Shown in pieces: positions 40,681-49,996 of a stretch of 64,000 nucleotides of DNA. Both the position numbers and the translations under genes were made by a program. Below the pieces are notes generated by a model. It was not told where the DNA came from and did not search any database. It saw only the letters and a list, made by a program, of their open reading frames with translations. The stretch covers positions 1 through 64,000 of the forward strand of contig NZ_SKFH01000004.1 in the NCBI RefSeq assembly GCF_004343705.1, written 5' to 3'. The DNA is from Flaviaesturariibacter aridisoli (lineage in GTDB: Bacteria > Bacteroidota > Bacteroidia > Chitinophagales > Chitinophagaceae). Numbering within the stretch: position 1 is the first letter of the stretch; every line of letters begins with the position of its first letter.

Positions 40681-41535
40681 ATGAAAAAAAATCATTGGAT
40701 CGTTATTCTCGCACCGCTACTATTCGCCTGCGGCCGCTTTCAGAACAAAAGCGAAGGCGCCGGCGGTCAGCGGATCGTGTGCGTATCGAAGCAACTCACC
40801 GAGTTCCTGTTTGCGCTGCACCAGGGCGATAAGATTGTGGGCGTTGACCTGAGCAGCACCTTTCCCGAAGAAGCCAAAAAGAAAACGACCGTGGGGTATC
40901 ACCGGCACCTGAGCGCCGAAGGCATTGCCGCCCTCGACCCGACGCTGGTGGTGCACCAGGGCGATGTTGCGCCTGCAGAAGTGATGACGCAACTGGCACA
41001 GCTCAAGATCCCGGTAAAAGTGTACCCCGCAGGAAGCTCGCTCGACAGCGCGAAGGTTGTGTTGAGATTGCTGGCAAAGGAGTTCGGACAGGAGCGTATT
41101 GCGGACAGCCTCAACCGGCAGCTCGATGCCGACCTGGCAGCCGCACAAGCACAGGTGGCCCGGTACCCGTCGAAGCCCCGTGTGCTGGTGATCCATTTCG
41201 GGCAGCAGCGCAACCAGTACTTCGTGATCGGAACAAGAGGTGCAGCGAAAAAAATGATCGAGCTGGCAGGGGGGGAGCAGGCAGCCGATACCAGCGGTTT
41301 CCGCAACCTGAGCCCGGAGATCATCGTAAAGCTTCAGCCCGATGTGATCCTCGCCACTGACTTTGGTTGGGACCGGCTGGGCAGCCAGGAGAAGCTACTG
41401 GAGCTGCCCGGTCTGGCGCTGACGCCAGCTGCAAAGACAGGCCGAATCTACCGAATAGAAGAGCACGACCTCCTTTATTTCGGTCCCCGCACGGGAAAGA
41501 ACATTCAAAAGTTAGCCGAAATTATTCATCGTTGA
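40681..41535 (+). CDS. hmuT: Hemin ABC transporter substrate-binding lipoprotein
   Basis: 284 residues from the ATG at 40681. Lipoprotein signal with the lipobox LLFACG (Cys18). The class III binding-protein fold is indicated by RIVCVSKQLTEFLFALHQGD and by the HmuT-like TVGYHRHLSAEGIAALDPT. The C-terminal EEHDLLYFGPRTGKNI also matches the hemin branch rather than B12 or siderophore binders. It captures heme outside the inner membrane and hands it to the permease. The stop overlaps the permease ATG by one base (TGATG), so translation is coupled. Confidence 0.85.
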   Translation: MKKNHWIVILAPLLFACGRFQNKSEGAGGQRIVCVSKQLTEFLFALHQGDKIVGVDLSSTFPEEAKKKTTVGYHRHLSAEGIAALDPTLVVHQGDVAPAEVMTQLAQLKIPVKVYPAGSSLDSAKVVLRLLAKEFGQERIADSLNRQLDADLAAAQAQVARYPSKPRVLVIHFGQQRNQYFVIGTRGAAKKMIELAGGEQAADTSGFRNLSPEIIVKLQPDVILATDFGWDRLGSQEKLLELPGLALTPAAKTGRIYRIEEHDLLYFGPRTGKNIQKLAEIIHR

Positions 41536-42599
41536 TGAACAAGCTGCGTATCCTGCCGCTTCCGTATTTCTACGGACTCCTGCTGCTCCTGCTCTTGCTG
41601 CTCTTTGCCTGGTCGCTGGGAGTGGGGGCGGTGCCAATCCCGTTCGCCGAATTGCCCGGGCTGCTCCGGCACCATGCTGCTGGTACGGGCAAGGTAAACG
41701 CCCTGCACGAATCGCTTTTTTTCCAGATCCGCTTGCCCCGCAGCCTGTTGTGCCTGCTGGTAGGCGCTTCACTTTCGGTGTCGGGAGCGCTGATGCAGTC
41801 GCTGTTTCGCAATCCCATCGTGGAGCCCGGCCTGGTAGGCACCTCGGCGGGCTCGGCGCTGGGCGCAGCCTTGCTCATTGTGCTGGGACAACATGCGTTT
41901 TTCAGCAACTTATCCGGGCTCGGCTTTTTGCTGGCCCCCACCTGCGCGTTCATCGGGGGCATGGCCGCAACGCTGCTTGTCTATTATTTCTCCGCCTCGG
42001 TCCGCCGCGTCAACGTGGCGGTGATGATCCTCGCCGGCGTGGCCGTCAACGCGCTGGCCAATGGTGGCACCGGATTCCTGGCCTACATCGCCCGCGATCC
42101 GCAGGCGCGGTCCATCACGTTCTGGAGCCTTGGCACGCTGTCGGTAGCCAGCTGGAAGATGGTGGGCATCGTTTGTATTTCTACAGTGACCGGCATCGCG
42201 CTGGCGCTGCGGCTGGCCCGGCCGCTCAACGCGCTGCAACTAGGCGATGCGGAAGCCCGCTACCTGGGTGTGCGCACCGAACGCCTCAAGTTTTCGGTAA
42301 TGCTGGTCAACGCGCTGCTGGTAGCGGTGGCAACCTCTATGGTGGGCATCATCGGCTTTGTGGGACTGATCGTTCCGCACCTGCTGCGGATGCTCCGTGG
42401 GTCGGACAACCGATTCCTCGTTGCCGGTTCGGCCCTGCTCGGCGCCTCGGTGTTGCTCGCCACCGACATGCTGTGCCGCGTGCTGATTGCCCCGGCCGAA
42501 ATGCCCATTGGCATTGTGACGGCCTTTATAGGCGCGCCGTTATTCCTGTACCTGCTGGCCCGCGCACGCGGCGGTGGAAAAGGAGGTTTTTATGCTTGA
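41535..42599 (+). CDS. hmuU: Hemin ABC transporter permease (FecCD family)
   Basis: 354 residues from the ATG at 41535; earlier in-frame codons lie within hmuT. About nine membrane segments. FecCD signatures are GASLSVSGALMQSLFRNP (near 85-102) and the coupling loop with GIIGFVGLIVPHLLRMLRG near 275-295. It forms the heme channel in the inner membrane, working with the ATPase encoded by the overlapping next gene (8-bp overlap). Length is normal. Confidence 0.9.
   Translation: MNKLRILPLPYFYGLLLLLLLLLFAWSLGVGAVPIPFAELPGLLRHHAAGTGKVNALHESLFFQIRLPRSLLCLLVGASLSVSGALMQSLFRNPIVEPGLVGTSAGSALGAALLIVLGQHAFFSNLSGLGFLLAPTCAFIGGMAATLLVYYFSASVRRVNVAVMILAGVAVNALANGGTGFLAYIARDPQARSITFWSLGTLSVASWKMVGIVCISTVTGIALALRLARPLNALQLGDAEARYLGVRTERLKFSVMLVNALLVAVATSMVGIIGFVGLIVPHLLRMLRGSDNRFLVAGSALLGASVLLATDMLCRVLIAPAEMPIGIVTAFIGAPLFLYLLARARGGGKGGFYA
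42581..42586 (+). promoter_or_regulatory. Shine-Dalgarno AGGAGG deciding the hmuV start
   Basis: A perfect AGGAGG lies 5 nt before the ATG at 42592. The other in-frame ATG at 42574 lies upstream of it and is rejected. Strong Shine-Dalgarno sites are rare in Bacteroidota, so it stands out. Confidence 0.7.
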
Positions 42600-43365
42600 G
42601 ACGCTGTCTGTTCAGTATAACGTAGGGAAAAAAGAGCTGCTCGCTTCGACCAACCTTTCTTTTGAAGCCGGCCGCTTCCACGTGATCATGGGTCCCAACG
42701 GTGCCGGCAAATCGACACTGCTTCAACTCCTAGCCGGCGAGCTGAAGCCTGCCGCCGGCACGGTTACACTCGACGGTGCCGACCTGCGCCAGTATTCGCA
42801 ACTGGAACTCGCCAGGCGCCGCGCTGTGTTGTCGCAGCATTACGCATTGCAGTTTCCGATTGCCGTTCGCGAAGTAGTTCGGCTGGGACGTTACCCACAT
42901 GCCGGAAGCCTCTCGCGTGCAGCCGAGGAGCAACTGATCGACAACTGCCTTGAAGCCCTCGATATGCTTTCTTTTACCGTTCGTGACTACACGACACTTT
43001 CGGGCGGCGAAGCGCAGAAGGTGCAGATGGCGCGCGTGCTCGCGCAATTGGGCGGAATCGAAGCTACCGGAAAGTTGTTGTTCCTGGACGAACCGGTATC
43101 CCACCTCGACATCCGTTTCCAGCACCGGCTTTTACAGGCAGCGAAGCAGCTCACCGATCGTGGAAATACGGTCGTGGCCGTGTTGCACGACGTCAACCTC
43201 GCGCTGCGGTATGCCGATCGGCTCCTGTTTATGAAAGAGGCGGCTGTGCGTTATGACCTGGCGCATCCGGGTTCACTTACACACGAAATTCTTTCCGGTG
43301 TATTCAGCGTCCAGGCACGCATTCTGAGGCAGGAGGGGCACGCCCCGGTCGTTATTTTCGAATGA
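42592..43365 (+). CDS. hmuV: Hemin ABC transporter ATPase
   Basis: 257 residues. Walker A is GPNGAGKST (near 33-41), the ABC signature is LSGGEAQKVQMAR, Walker B is LLFLDEPVSHLD, and the H-loop is AVLHDVNLALRY. FepC/HmuV-type ATPases power import of heme, siderophores or B12; the HmuT-like partner supports heme. Overlaps the permease by 8 bp and has a perfect AGGAGG. It is the last gene of the cluster and converges on purC with a short 51-bp gap and no strong terminator. Confidence 0.9.
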   Translation: MLETLSVQYNVGKKELLASTNLSFEAGRFHVIMGPNGAGKSTLLQLLAGELKPAAGTVTLDGADLRQYSQLELARRRAVLSQHYALQFPIAVREVVRLGRYPHAGSLSRAAEEQLIDNCLEALDMLSFTVRDYTTLSGGEAQKVQMARVLAQLGGIEATGKLLFLDEPVSHLDIRFQHRLLQAAKQLTDRGNTVVAVLHDVNLALRYADRLLFMKEAAVRYDLAHPGSLTHEILSGVFSVQARILRQEGHAPVVIFE

Positions 43366-43416
43366 AGTGGGCCGCAAAGGCATTTGCCCTGCTTTCGATC
43401 AAAAGGTAAGGGAGCG

Positions 43417-44340
43417 CTAACCGGCGGATAGCTGCTTTTGTATACGCGCAAAGACCTCGGCCTCACTGAGCGCTTGCGGAACAAAGGTTTGTCCTGTCAC
43501 CTTTTCATACAGTTCCATATACCGCTCGCTGATTTCCCGGATCCATTCGTCGGACATTTCCGGAACGACCTGTCCTTCCTTTCCCATGAATTCGTTTTGG
43601 ATCAGCCACTCCCGCACAAACTCCTTGCTCAGTTGCTTCTGGTGCTCGCCGCGCGCCTGGCGCCCGTCAAAGCCGTCTGCGTGAAAGTAGCGCGAGGAGT
43701 CCGGGGTATGAATCTCGTCCATTAGCACGATGTTACCTTCAAAAAGTCCGAATTCATATTTCGTATCGGCGAGGATCAGTCCCTGCTTCCGGGCCAGCTC
43801 GTTGCCACGGGCAAAAAGTGCCAGTGCGTAGGTGCGGATTTGCGCCCATTGTTCCGGCGTAGCGAGTCCCTGTACCAGCAACTCTTTCTCGGAAATATCT
43901 TCATCGTGCCCTTCGTCGGCCTTGGTGGAAGGCGTGATGAGCGGCTCGGGGAAAAAGTCGTTCTCGCGCAGGCCGTCGGGCATCAGGGCGCCACAAAGGA
44001 TGCGGCCACCGCTGTTGTAGGTGCGCCAGGCATGGCCGCACAGGTTGCCCCGCACCACCACTTCGATCTTAAAAGGTTGGCAGCGCTTGCCGTAAGCCGC
44101 ATTGGGCGCCGGTGTGGACAGCAGCCAATTCGGGCAAACGGCGCGCGTGGCTTCCAGCATGTAGGCCGCCAGTTGGTTGAGCACCTGGCCTTTGAAGGGA
44201 ATAGGACGGGGGAGGATCACGTCGAACGCGGAGATGCGGTCGGACGCGATCATCACGATGTTCTGCTCACCTATATAATATACATCGCGGACCTTACCGC
44301 GGTAAAACCCGGTTTGTGCGGGGAACGTATGGGGTGCCAT
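43417..44340 (-). CDS. purC: Phosphoribosylaminoimidazole-succinocarboxamide synthase
   Basis: 307 residues. It joins aspartate to CAIR with ATP, step 8 of de novo purine synthesis (by the usual count). Motifs: YRGKVRDVYYIGEQNIVMIA, SDRISAFDVILPRPIPFKG, VVRGNLCGHAWR, LADTKYEFG and DEIHTPDSSRYF. Length fits the longer eukaryote/Bacteroidota-type PurC. TAATTTCG, one mismatch from the -7 consensus, lies exactly 4 nt before the ATG. Convergent with hmuV. purM is 7 kb away on the other strand. Confidence 0.95.
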   Translation of the reverse strand: MAPHTFPAQTGFYRGKVRDVYYIGEQNIVMIASDRISAFDVILPRPIPFKGQVLNQLAAYMLEATRAVCPNWLLSTPAPNAAYGKRCQPFKIEVVVRGNLCGHAWRTYNSGGRILCGALMPDGLRENDFFPEPLITPSTKADEGHDEDISEKELLVQGLATPEQWAQIRTYALALFARGNELARKQGLILADTKYEFGLFEGNIVLMDEIHTPDSSRYFHADGFDGRQARGEHQKQLSKEFVREWLIQNEFMGKEGQVVPEMSDEWIREISERYMELYEKVTGQTFVPQALSEAEVFARIQKQLSAG

Positions 44341-44344
44341 GCCC

Positions 44345-44352
44345 CGAAATTA
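44345..44352 (-). promoter_or_regulatory. Near-match -7 box (TAATTTCG), 4 nt before purC
   Basis: One mismatch to TAnnTTTG, at the same 4-nt spacing as the exact boxes elsewhere in the window. Confidence 0.4.
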
Positions 44353-44542
44353 GGACCGTGTCGGTAGAAGGTGCTCTTTCATCTTTGCACGTCATCAGGC
44401 GCACGGTGGAAATAAAAATTTTAACACATTGGCTTTCCTGTGTATTTTTCCGCCCGAAAACTATGTGCCTCAAAGGGTTCGATCGAACTCCAAGTGGCGC
44501 GGAGAAACAACCTATGTTGTTCCAAAACAAAATCAATCATTT

Positions 44543-47476
44543 ATGAGAAAAAGCTTGCGCTTAACGTCCACTTCCCTGGTGGCCGTGCTGTTCTCGCTAT
44601 CGGTGTCGGCACAAAACGTAACCGTTACCGGAAAGGTGAAGAACAACAACTCCAAGGAGAACGTACCCGCTGTTTCCGTCACGGTGAAAGGAGCCTCACA
44701 GGGCGCTTATACCGACGACAACGGAAATTTCCGCCTGACGGTGAACAAACTGCCCGTGACCCTGATCGTTAGCTCGGTAGGCTTCGAGAGCCGCGAGGTC
44801 ACTGTTTCGAGCGCTTCGCAAGCCCTCGACATCGACCTGATGCCCGCCTCGGTGCTGGGACAGGAAGTAGTTGTGTCGGCCACCCGCGCCCCCGAGCGCA
44901 TCCTCGAAACGCCGGTGACTATTGAGCGCCTCGGCAGCACCACGCTCCGCAACGTGCCCGCCCCGAGCTACTTTGAGGCGATCAACAATCTTAAAGGCGT
45001 GGACATGCATACCGCCTCGCTCACGTTCCGCACGGTAACAACCCGCGGCTTCGTAGCCAGCGGCAACACCCGCTTCAACCAACTGATCGACGGTATGGAC
45101 AACCAGGCCCCCGGCCTGAACTTCTCGGTGGGCAACATCATCGGCCCCTCCGACCTCGACATCGACAACATGGAGATGCTCTCCGGCGCTTCCTCGGCCC
45201 TCTACGGCTCAGGCGGTATGAACGGTACGCTCCCCATCAACACCAAGAACCCCTTCAAGTTCCAGGGACTAAGCTTCCAGGTGAAGCAGGGCATCATGCA
45301 CCTGCAGGACCGCAATCAGAAGCCTTCTCCTTACTACGACTGGTCGGCCCGCTACGGCAAGGCCTGGAATGAAAAGTTCGGCTTCAAGGTGTCGGCTCAA
45401 TTCATCAAGGCCAATGACTGGCAGGCTTACGACTACGACAACGTGCAGCGCACGAGCGTGGTAAGCAAAGTAGTAGGCGGCAACCGTACCACCGATCCGA
45501 ACTACGACGGTGTGAACGTGTACGGCGACGAAACTTCCGCCAACCTGCGCCTTGTTTCGCAGCAGGTGGAAGGTGGTATACGCGCCGGCGTTCTTGGTGC
45601 TACGGGCGGCACAGTCGATCCGAACAACATTGCGGCGCAATACCTGTCGCTGTTCCCGACGCCGAACGCTACCAACCTGAGCGCATTCCTGAGCAACCCC
45701 GCAATCCCGGCCGCCCTGCGCCCGACGCTGGCCCAGTTCATCCCGCTGTATCTCGAGAACCGCAACGGTGCTGTAGCCAACCAGAACGTGTCGCGCACGG
45801 GTTACAATGAGAAAGACCTGGTGGACTACAACACCATCAACTTTAAAGGAACCGCCGGCCTGTTCTACAAGATCACGCCGCGCATCGAAGCTTCGCTCAA
45901 CACCTACTGGGGTACGGGTACGACGGTTTATACCGGCGCGGACCGCTACTCGCTGAAGAACCTGCAGATGGCCCAGCATAAGCTGGAAATCCGTCACCCG
46001 AACTGGTTTGTTCGCGGCTACACGACGCAGGAGAATTCCGGTGATTCGTACAACGCCACCGTTCTCGGCCGTATCATGAACGAGCGATTTAAGGCCAGCA
46101 CCGGCGCTTCGGGCTGGTACACGCAATACGCCGTGGCGTATGCACTCAGCCGCTTCAACGGTGCGTCTGATTATCAGGCACATGGTCTTGCGCGCAGCAA
46201 TGCCGACCAGGGTATGCCGATGCCGGGCACACCTGCTTTTGAAGCCCTGAAGAACGCTGTTGCCAGCGCTCCGATCGGTAAAGACCCGCAGGTTAACGGC
46301 GCCAAATTCCTCGACCGCTCCGACCTATGGGCTGCCGAAGGCCAGCTGAACTTGTCGAACCTCGCCGGCTTCTCCAACCTCGTCGACGTGATCGCCGGCG
46401 TACAGTGGAAGCAATACGTACTCAACTCGCAGGGCACCCTCTTCGCCGACACGACTGGCGTGCTGAAGCCTTCCGAGATCGGTGGCTACGTGCAGTTGAA
46501 GAAGGCGCTGTTCAATAACATACTGACCCTGACCGCTGCCGGCCGCTACGACAAGCACACCAACTTCGAAGGCCGCTTTACGCCCCGCGTGACTGCCGTG
46601 ATCAAGGTGTTCAAAGACAACAACATCCGCCTGTCGTACCAGACGGCTTATCGTTTCCCGACCAACCAGGATCAGTACATCAACCTCAACGTAGGTTCCG
46701 GCCTGCTGGTGGGTGGCCTGCCCTCGTTCCAGTCGTACTACGGCCTCGACAAGAGCAGCAGCCCGGGTTATACGTCGGAGTCGGTGATCGCCGCCCGTAC
46801 GTCTTCGGATCCTTCCAAGCTGGTTCCTTACCAGTATAAGGAGCTGAAGCCCGAAAGCGTTACTTCTTACGAGATCGGTTACAAAGGCGTAGCTGCCAAG
46901 CGCTTCTTCTACGATGCTTATGCATACTACAGCCAGTATAAAGACTTCCTTGGCCGCGTGGCCGTGGTGCAGTCGCTGACGGGCTCGCCCGCCGGTGCCC
47001 TCGACCCGAGCTCCGCTTCTTCGCGCAACATTTCCTACGTACAGAACTCCGACCAGCAGGTGAAAGCTTTCGGCTGGGGTGTGTCGGCTGAATTCAACAT
47101 CGTTCGCTCGTACTATATCTACGGCAACGTGTTCTCCGACGAGCTGAAGGACGTTCCCGAAGGTTACATCACCTTCTTCAACGCTCCGAAGTACCGCACC
47201 AACCTCGGCGTCCGTGCCGATAATGTTTGGAAAGGTGTTGGCTTCAACCTCGTTTGGAAGTGGCAGGATGTGAACAACTACGAAGGCACCTTCGTTAGCG
47301 GCACGCTCCCGGCTTACCACACGATCGATGCCCAGCTGTCGTACCGGGTTCCGAACACCAAGTCGGTGTTCCGCATCGGTGCCACCAACCTGGCCAACCA
47401 GTACTACCGCAGCGGCTACGGCAGCCCCTACGTCGGCGGCCTGTACTACGCTTCGTTTGGTTACAACATCTTCTAG
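44543..47476 (+). CDS. TonB-dependent receptor, ligand unknown
   Basis: 977 residues from the ATG at 44543 (MRKSLRLTSTSLVAVLFSLS), a signal peptide; an earlier in-frame ATG would add 38 residues of non-signal sequence. CarboxypepD_reg-like domain at about 25-105 (VTGKVKNNNSKENVPAVSVT), plug at about 120-230 (LEMLSGASSALYGSGGMNG type), then a long barrel. The C-terminus ends ...YASFGYNIF, with Phe as expected. No SusD partner or transporter is nearby, so the ligand is unknown. The 202-bp upstream region contains a TATTTTTC box and a small AACAAC/GTTGTT hairpin. Confidence 0.88.
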   Translation: MRKSLRLTSTSLVAVLFSLSVSAQNVTVTGKVKNNNSKENVPAVSVTVKGASQGAYTDDNGNFRLTVNKLPVTLIVSSVGFESREVTVSSASQALDIDLMPASVLGQEVVVSATRAPERILETPVTIERLGSTTLRNVPAPSYFEAINNLKGVDMHTASLTFRTVTTRGFVASGNTRFNQLIDGMDNQAPGLNFSVGNIIGPSDLDIDNMEMLSGASSALYGSGGMNGTLPINTKNPFKFQGLSFQVKQGIMHLQDRNQKPSPYYDWSARYGKAWNEKFGFKVSAQFIKANDWQAYDYDNVQRTSVVSKVVGGNRTTDPNYDGVNVYGDETSANLRLVSQQVEGGIRAGVLGATGGTVDPNNIAAQYLSLFPTPNATNLSAFLSNPAIPAALRPTLAQFIPLYLENRNGAVANQNVSRTGYNEKDLVDYNTINFKGTAGLFYKITPRIEASLNTYWGTGTTVYTGADRYSLKNLQMAQHKLEIRHPNWFVRGYTTQENSGDSYNATVLGRIMNERFKASTGASGWYTQYAVAYALSRFNGASDYQAHGLARSNADQGMPMPGTPAFEALKNAVASAPIGKDPQVNGAKFLDRSDLWAAEGQLNLSNLAGFSNLVDVIAGVQWKQYVLNSQGTLFADTTGVLKPSEIGGYVQLKKALFNNILTLTAAGRYDKHTNFEGRFTPRVTAVIKVFKDNNIRLSYQTAYRFPTNQDQYINLNVGSGLLVGGLPSFQSYYGLDKSSSPGYTSESVIAARTSSDPSKLVPYQYKELKPESVTSYEIGYKGVAAKRFFYDAYAYYSQYKDFLGRVAVVQSLTGSPAGALDPSSASSRNISYVQNSDQQVKAFGWGVSAEFNIVRSYYIYGNVFSDELKDVPEGYITFFNAPKYRTNLGVRADNVWKGVGFNLVWKWQDVNNYEGTFVSGTLPAYHTIDAQLSYRVPNTKSVFRIGATNLANQYYRSGYGSPYVGGLYYASFGYNIF

Positions 47477-47487
47477 CCCCCAAAGGG

Positions 47488-47515
47488 GTACGTAGGCTCA
47501 AGAGCTTCTACGTAC
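47488..47515 (+). repeat. Hairpin downstream of the TonB receptor
   Basis: GTACGTAG pairs perfectly with CTACGTAC, and the loop contains GCTC-AA-GAGC, which extends the stem. It precedes the terminator at 47546. Confidence 0.55.
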
Positions 47516-47545
47516 AGAAATTTCGCTTAGCTAATAATCATGTAA

Positions 47546-47577
47546 AAGCCCGGTTCACTTTGTGATCCGGGCTTTTT
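47546..47577 (+). terminator. Terminator of the TonB receptor gene
   Basis: AAGCCCGG pairs with CCGGGCTT, followed by TTT. Confidence 0.75.
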
Positions 47578-47803
47578 GTTCCTGTTAAACAGCCTTTTGC
47601 TGGCTTTGCGATCAAAGGGAACCTCTCTGACAAAGGCATACATTTCCGGAAAGGATAGGGAATGGGTGCATCCAAAGCCGTTGCACAGTTCTAGGGATTG
47701 GCGGTGCCACCCATACATTAGTTACACCCATATAGCGCCGGTCGCAGGAAGCCTACGCCTATCTGCTTACCAATTTACCAACAGGCCAAACAACCAGTAA
47801 ACG
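47578..47803. other. Spacer with no gene seen
   Basis: Between the receptor terminator and the next terminator. A 74-codon frame here has no signals of a real gene. A stretch near 47768-47798 (TTACCAATTTACCAAC) resembles the low-complexity spacers at 18.5 and 51.0 kb. Confidence 0.5.
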
Positions 47804-47831
47804 AAAGGCCTGCTCTTGCGAGCAGGCCTTT
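47804..47831 (-). terminator. Terminator of the coiled-coil protein gene
   Basis: AAAGGCCTGCT pairs with AGCAGGCCTTT around a 6-nt loop, an 11-bp stem. Confidence 0.8.
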
Positions 47832-47860
47832 ATCAGAGGAGGAGTGAGGATTGTCAGAGC

Positions 47861-48850
47861 TTATCCGAAGATGCCGCCCTTCTTCAGGCTGCGGGTACCT
47901 TCGGCGATCTTGAAGCCATTCTGGTAAACTTCGATCTTGTAGTCGCCGATCTTGAAATCGGGGCGACGCAGGGGAACGCTTACGTTCTTGCGGGTGCCTT
48001 GCTCATAGTCGACCGTGGTCTTGAACGAGAAGGGGCGGTCGCCGTCGTTGCGGGTTGTCAGTGTGCCTGAGCCCAGTGCGGGGTCGGTTACCACCTGGCC
48101 GTCGGGGCCGGTTACCACTACATACATATCGGCGGGGCCGGAGCGGGCTACACGGTTCTCCACGTCAAAGGAAATAACGAGCTTATTCACGCGCTTGGCG
48201 GTAGTGGTTTCTTTCTCCTTGCCGTTGCGACGCTCGTCGATGGGGTGGATCTGGATGTTGGAGGCAGAGAAGGTCGAGGCTACATCCACGGTCTTGGCGA
48301 GCTCTTCACGCTCGGCCGTGCTCGTTTGCAGGTTGGATTGCAGCACCGTCTTTTCTTCTGTCAGTTGTGTGTTTGTGGCGGCCAGCTGTTGGTTCTCGCC
48401 ATTGAGGCGGGCCACTTCAGCTTCGAGGTTGGCGATCTTGCCGTTGAGGGTCGAAATCAGGCCCTTGGCGCGGCTCAGCTCACCCTGGGTAGCATTGCGC
48501 TTGCGCAGGATCGAGTTGATCTCGTTTTTCAGCCGACCGATCTCGCTGTTATTGGTCGCTACCTGGCCCTGGAGGTTGTTGTTGTTGCCGGTGATCGAGT
48601 CGAGGCGCGTCAGCGCGTCGTTGTAGAGCAGCTGCACGGAGTCGCGGGCGGTCATAGCGTTGCTTGCCTGCGAGGTGGTCATGGTGATCTTCTCGTCCGA
48701 CTCATTCTTCGTTTTCAGAAAATAAGCCCAGGTGCCCAATAATCCGGCGGCCAATACGCCAATCACTATATTTTTGACATTGTTATTGGTGGTGCGCACC
48801 GGACGGTTCTGTTGCGGTTCATTTGCAGACGGATAATTTGTGTTCGCCAT
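47861..48850 (-). CDS. Membrane-anchored coiled-coil protein
   Basis: 329 residues from the ATG at 48850 (MANTNYPSANEPQQNRPVRT). One membrane segment at about 27-45 (IVIGVLAAGLLGTWAYFL). Residues 75-185 are a long coiled coil with Leu/Ile/Val heptads (EIGRLKNEINSILRKRNATQ, IANLEAEVARLNGENQQLAA). The C-terminal 115 residues look like a beta-domain (KLVISFDVENRVARSGPADM, DYKIEVYQNGFKIAEG). Function unknown; this three-part layout is frequent in Bacteroidota envelope proteins. A 117-bp divergent region separates it from holA. Confidence 0.8.
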   Translation of the reverse strand: MANTNYPSANEPQQNRPVRTTNNNVKNIVIGVLAAGLLGTWAYFLKTKNESDEKITMTTSQASNAMTARDSVQLLYNDALTRLDSITGNNNNLQGQVATNNSEIGRLKNEINSILRKRNATQGELSRAKGLISTLNGKIANLEAEVARLNGENQQLAATNTQLTEEKTVLQSNLQTSTAEREELAKTVDVASTFSASNIQIHPIDERRNGKEKETTTAKRVNKLVISFDVENRVARSGPADMYVVVTGPDGQVVTDPALGSGTLTTRNDGDRPFSFKTTVDYEQGTRKNVSVPLRRPDFKIGDYKIEVYQNGFKIAEGTRSLKKGGIFG

Positions 48851-48968
48851 CGTGAATCGATTTAAGGTTAAAATTGAGGGTTTCTGGTTAAGTGTGTGTC
48901 TCGATTTTTGCACAGGTAATACAAAACCGTGCCAGAACCCCGGTAGGTTGCATCCAGGAATGTGAATT

Positions 48969-49973
48969 ATGAAGGCAGAAAAGATCATCTCCGACATTAA
49001 GAAAGGACAGACCAAACCCGTGTATTGGCTGGAAGGCGAGGAGGAATTCTTCATCGACCAGGTGATGAATTACGCGGAGCATTCGATCCTGTCGGAAAGC
49101 GAAGCGGGCTTTAACAAAACCGTCTTTTACGGGCGCGATACCGACTGGGCCACCGTGGTCAACGCCTGCAGGCGCTACCCGATGTTTGCCGAGCGGCAAG
49201 TGGTTTTGTTAAAGGAAGCCCAGGCCATGCGTGACGTGGAAAAGCTGGAGGGCTACATTGAAAAACCGCTGACCTCAACGCTGCTCTTCGTGGCCTACAA
49301 GGGCAAGAAGGTCGACGGCCGGACGAAGCTCGCAAAAACCCTGAAAGACAAAAGTGTACTGCTGACGACGAAGAAGCTGTACGACAACGAGCTGCCGGCC
49401 TGGACCGAGGAGCTGGTGCGCAGCAAGGGCTTCAGCATGACGCCCAAAGCCCTGCACCTGCTCATCGACCACATTGGCAACGACCTGAGCCGCATCGGCA
49501 ACGAGATTGACAAAATGACGCTCAACCTGGCCGGCCGTACCAATATCACTGAAGACGATATCGAGCAGTTTGTCGGGATCAGCAAGGAATACAACGTCTT
49601 TGAACTGCAGGACGCACTGGCCCGCCGCGACTTTTACAAAGCCATGCGCATTGCTACCTATTTCGAGCAAAACCCAAAGGCAGCGCCGTTGCCCTACGTT
49701 CTGCCCCTGCTGTACGGTTTCTTTGGAAAGCTGCAGGTGGTGCACAGCGCACCTCCCGGACAGGAAAAAGCGCTGGCTGCTGCCATCGGCATCACCGAAT
49801 GGAAGCTCAAGGAATACACACAGGCCGCCCGGCAATACAACGCTCAATCGGTGGAAAAGAACATCCTCCTGCTCAACCAATACAACCTCAAAAGCATCGG
49901 TGTAGACAATGCCGGAGCCGACGATGGTGAGCTGCTGAAAGAGCTGATCGTAAAGATGATGGTAGAGGCTTAG
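48969..49973 (+). CDS. holA: DNA polymerase III subunit delta
   Basis: 334 residues. HolA opens the sliding clamp as part of the clamp loader. The family opening KPVYWLEGEEEFFIDQVMNY and the central IGNDLSRIGNEIDKMTLNL are clear, with YNVFELQDALARRDFYKAM in the collar-linking part. The delta subunit lacks a working Walker A, as here. Monocistronic; the start has no strong Shine-Dalgarno, and TAGGTTGC is not a good -7 box. Convergent with ribF, 23 bp apart. Confidence 0.93.
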   Translation: MKAEKIISDIKKGQTKPVYWLEGEEEFFIDQVMNYAEHSILSESEAGFNKTVFYGRDTDWATVVNACRRYPMFAERQVVLLKEAQAMRDVEKLEGYIEKPLTSTLLFVAYKGKKVDGRTKLAKTLKDKSVLLTTKKLYDNELPAWTEELVRSKGFSMTPKALHLLIDHIGNDLSRIGNEIDKMTLNLAGRTNITEDDIEQFVGISKEYNVFELQDALARRDFYKAMRIATYFEQNPKAAPLPYVLPLLYGFFGKLQVVHSAPPGQEKALAAAIGITEWKLKEYTQAARQYNAQSVEKNILLLNQYNLKSIGVDNAGADDGELLKELIVKMMVEA

Positions 49974-49996
49974 GTGCTGCAGCAAAGAGACGCTCG

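Noticed and set aside
47576-47800. 74-codon frame between two terminators
   Set aside because: It lies wholly between terminators with no promoter box and no recognisable sequence.
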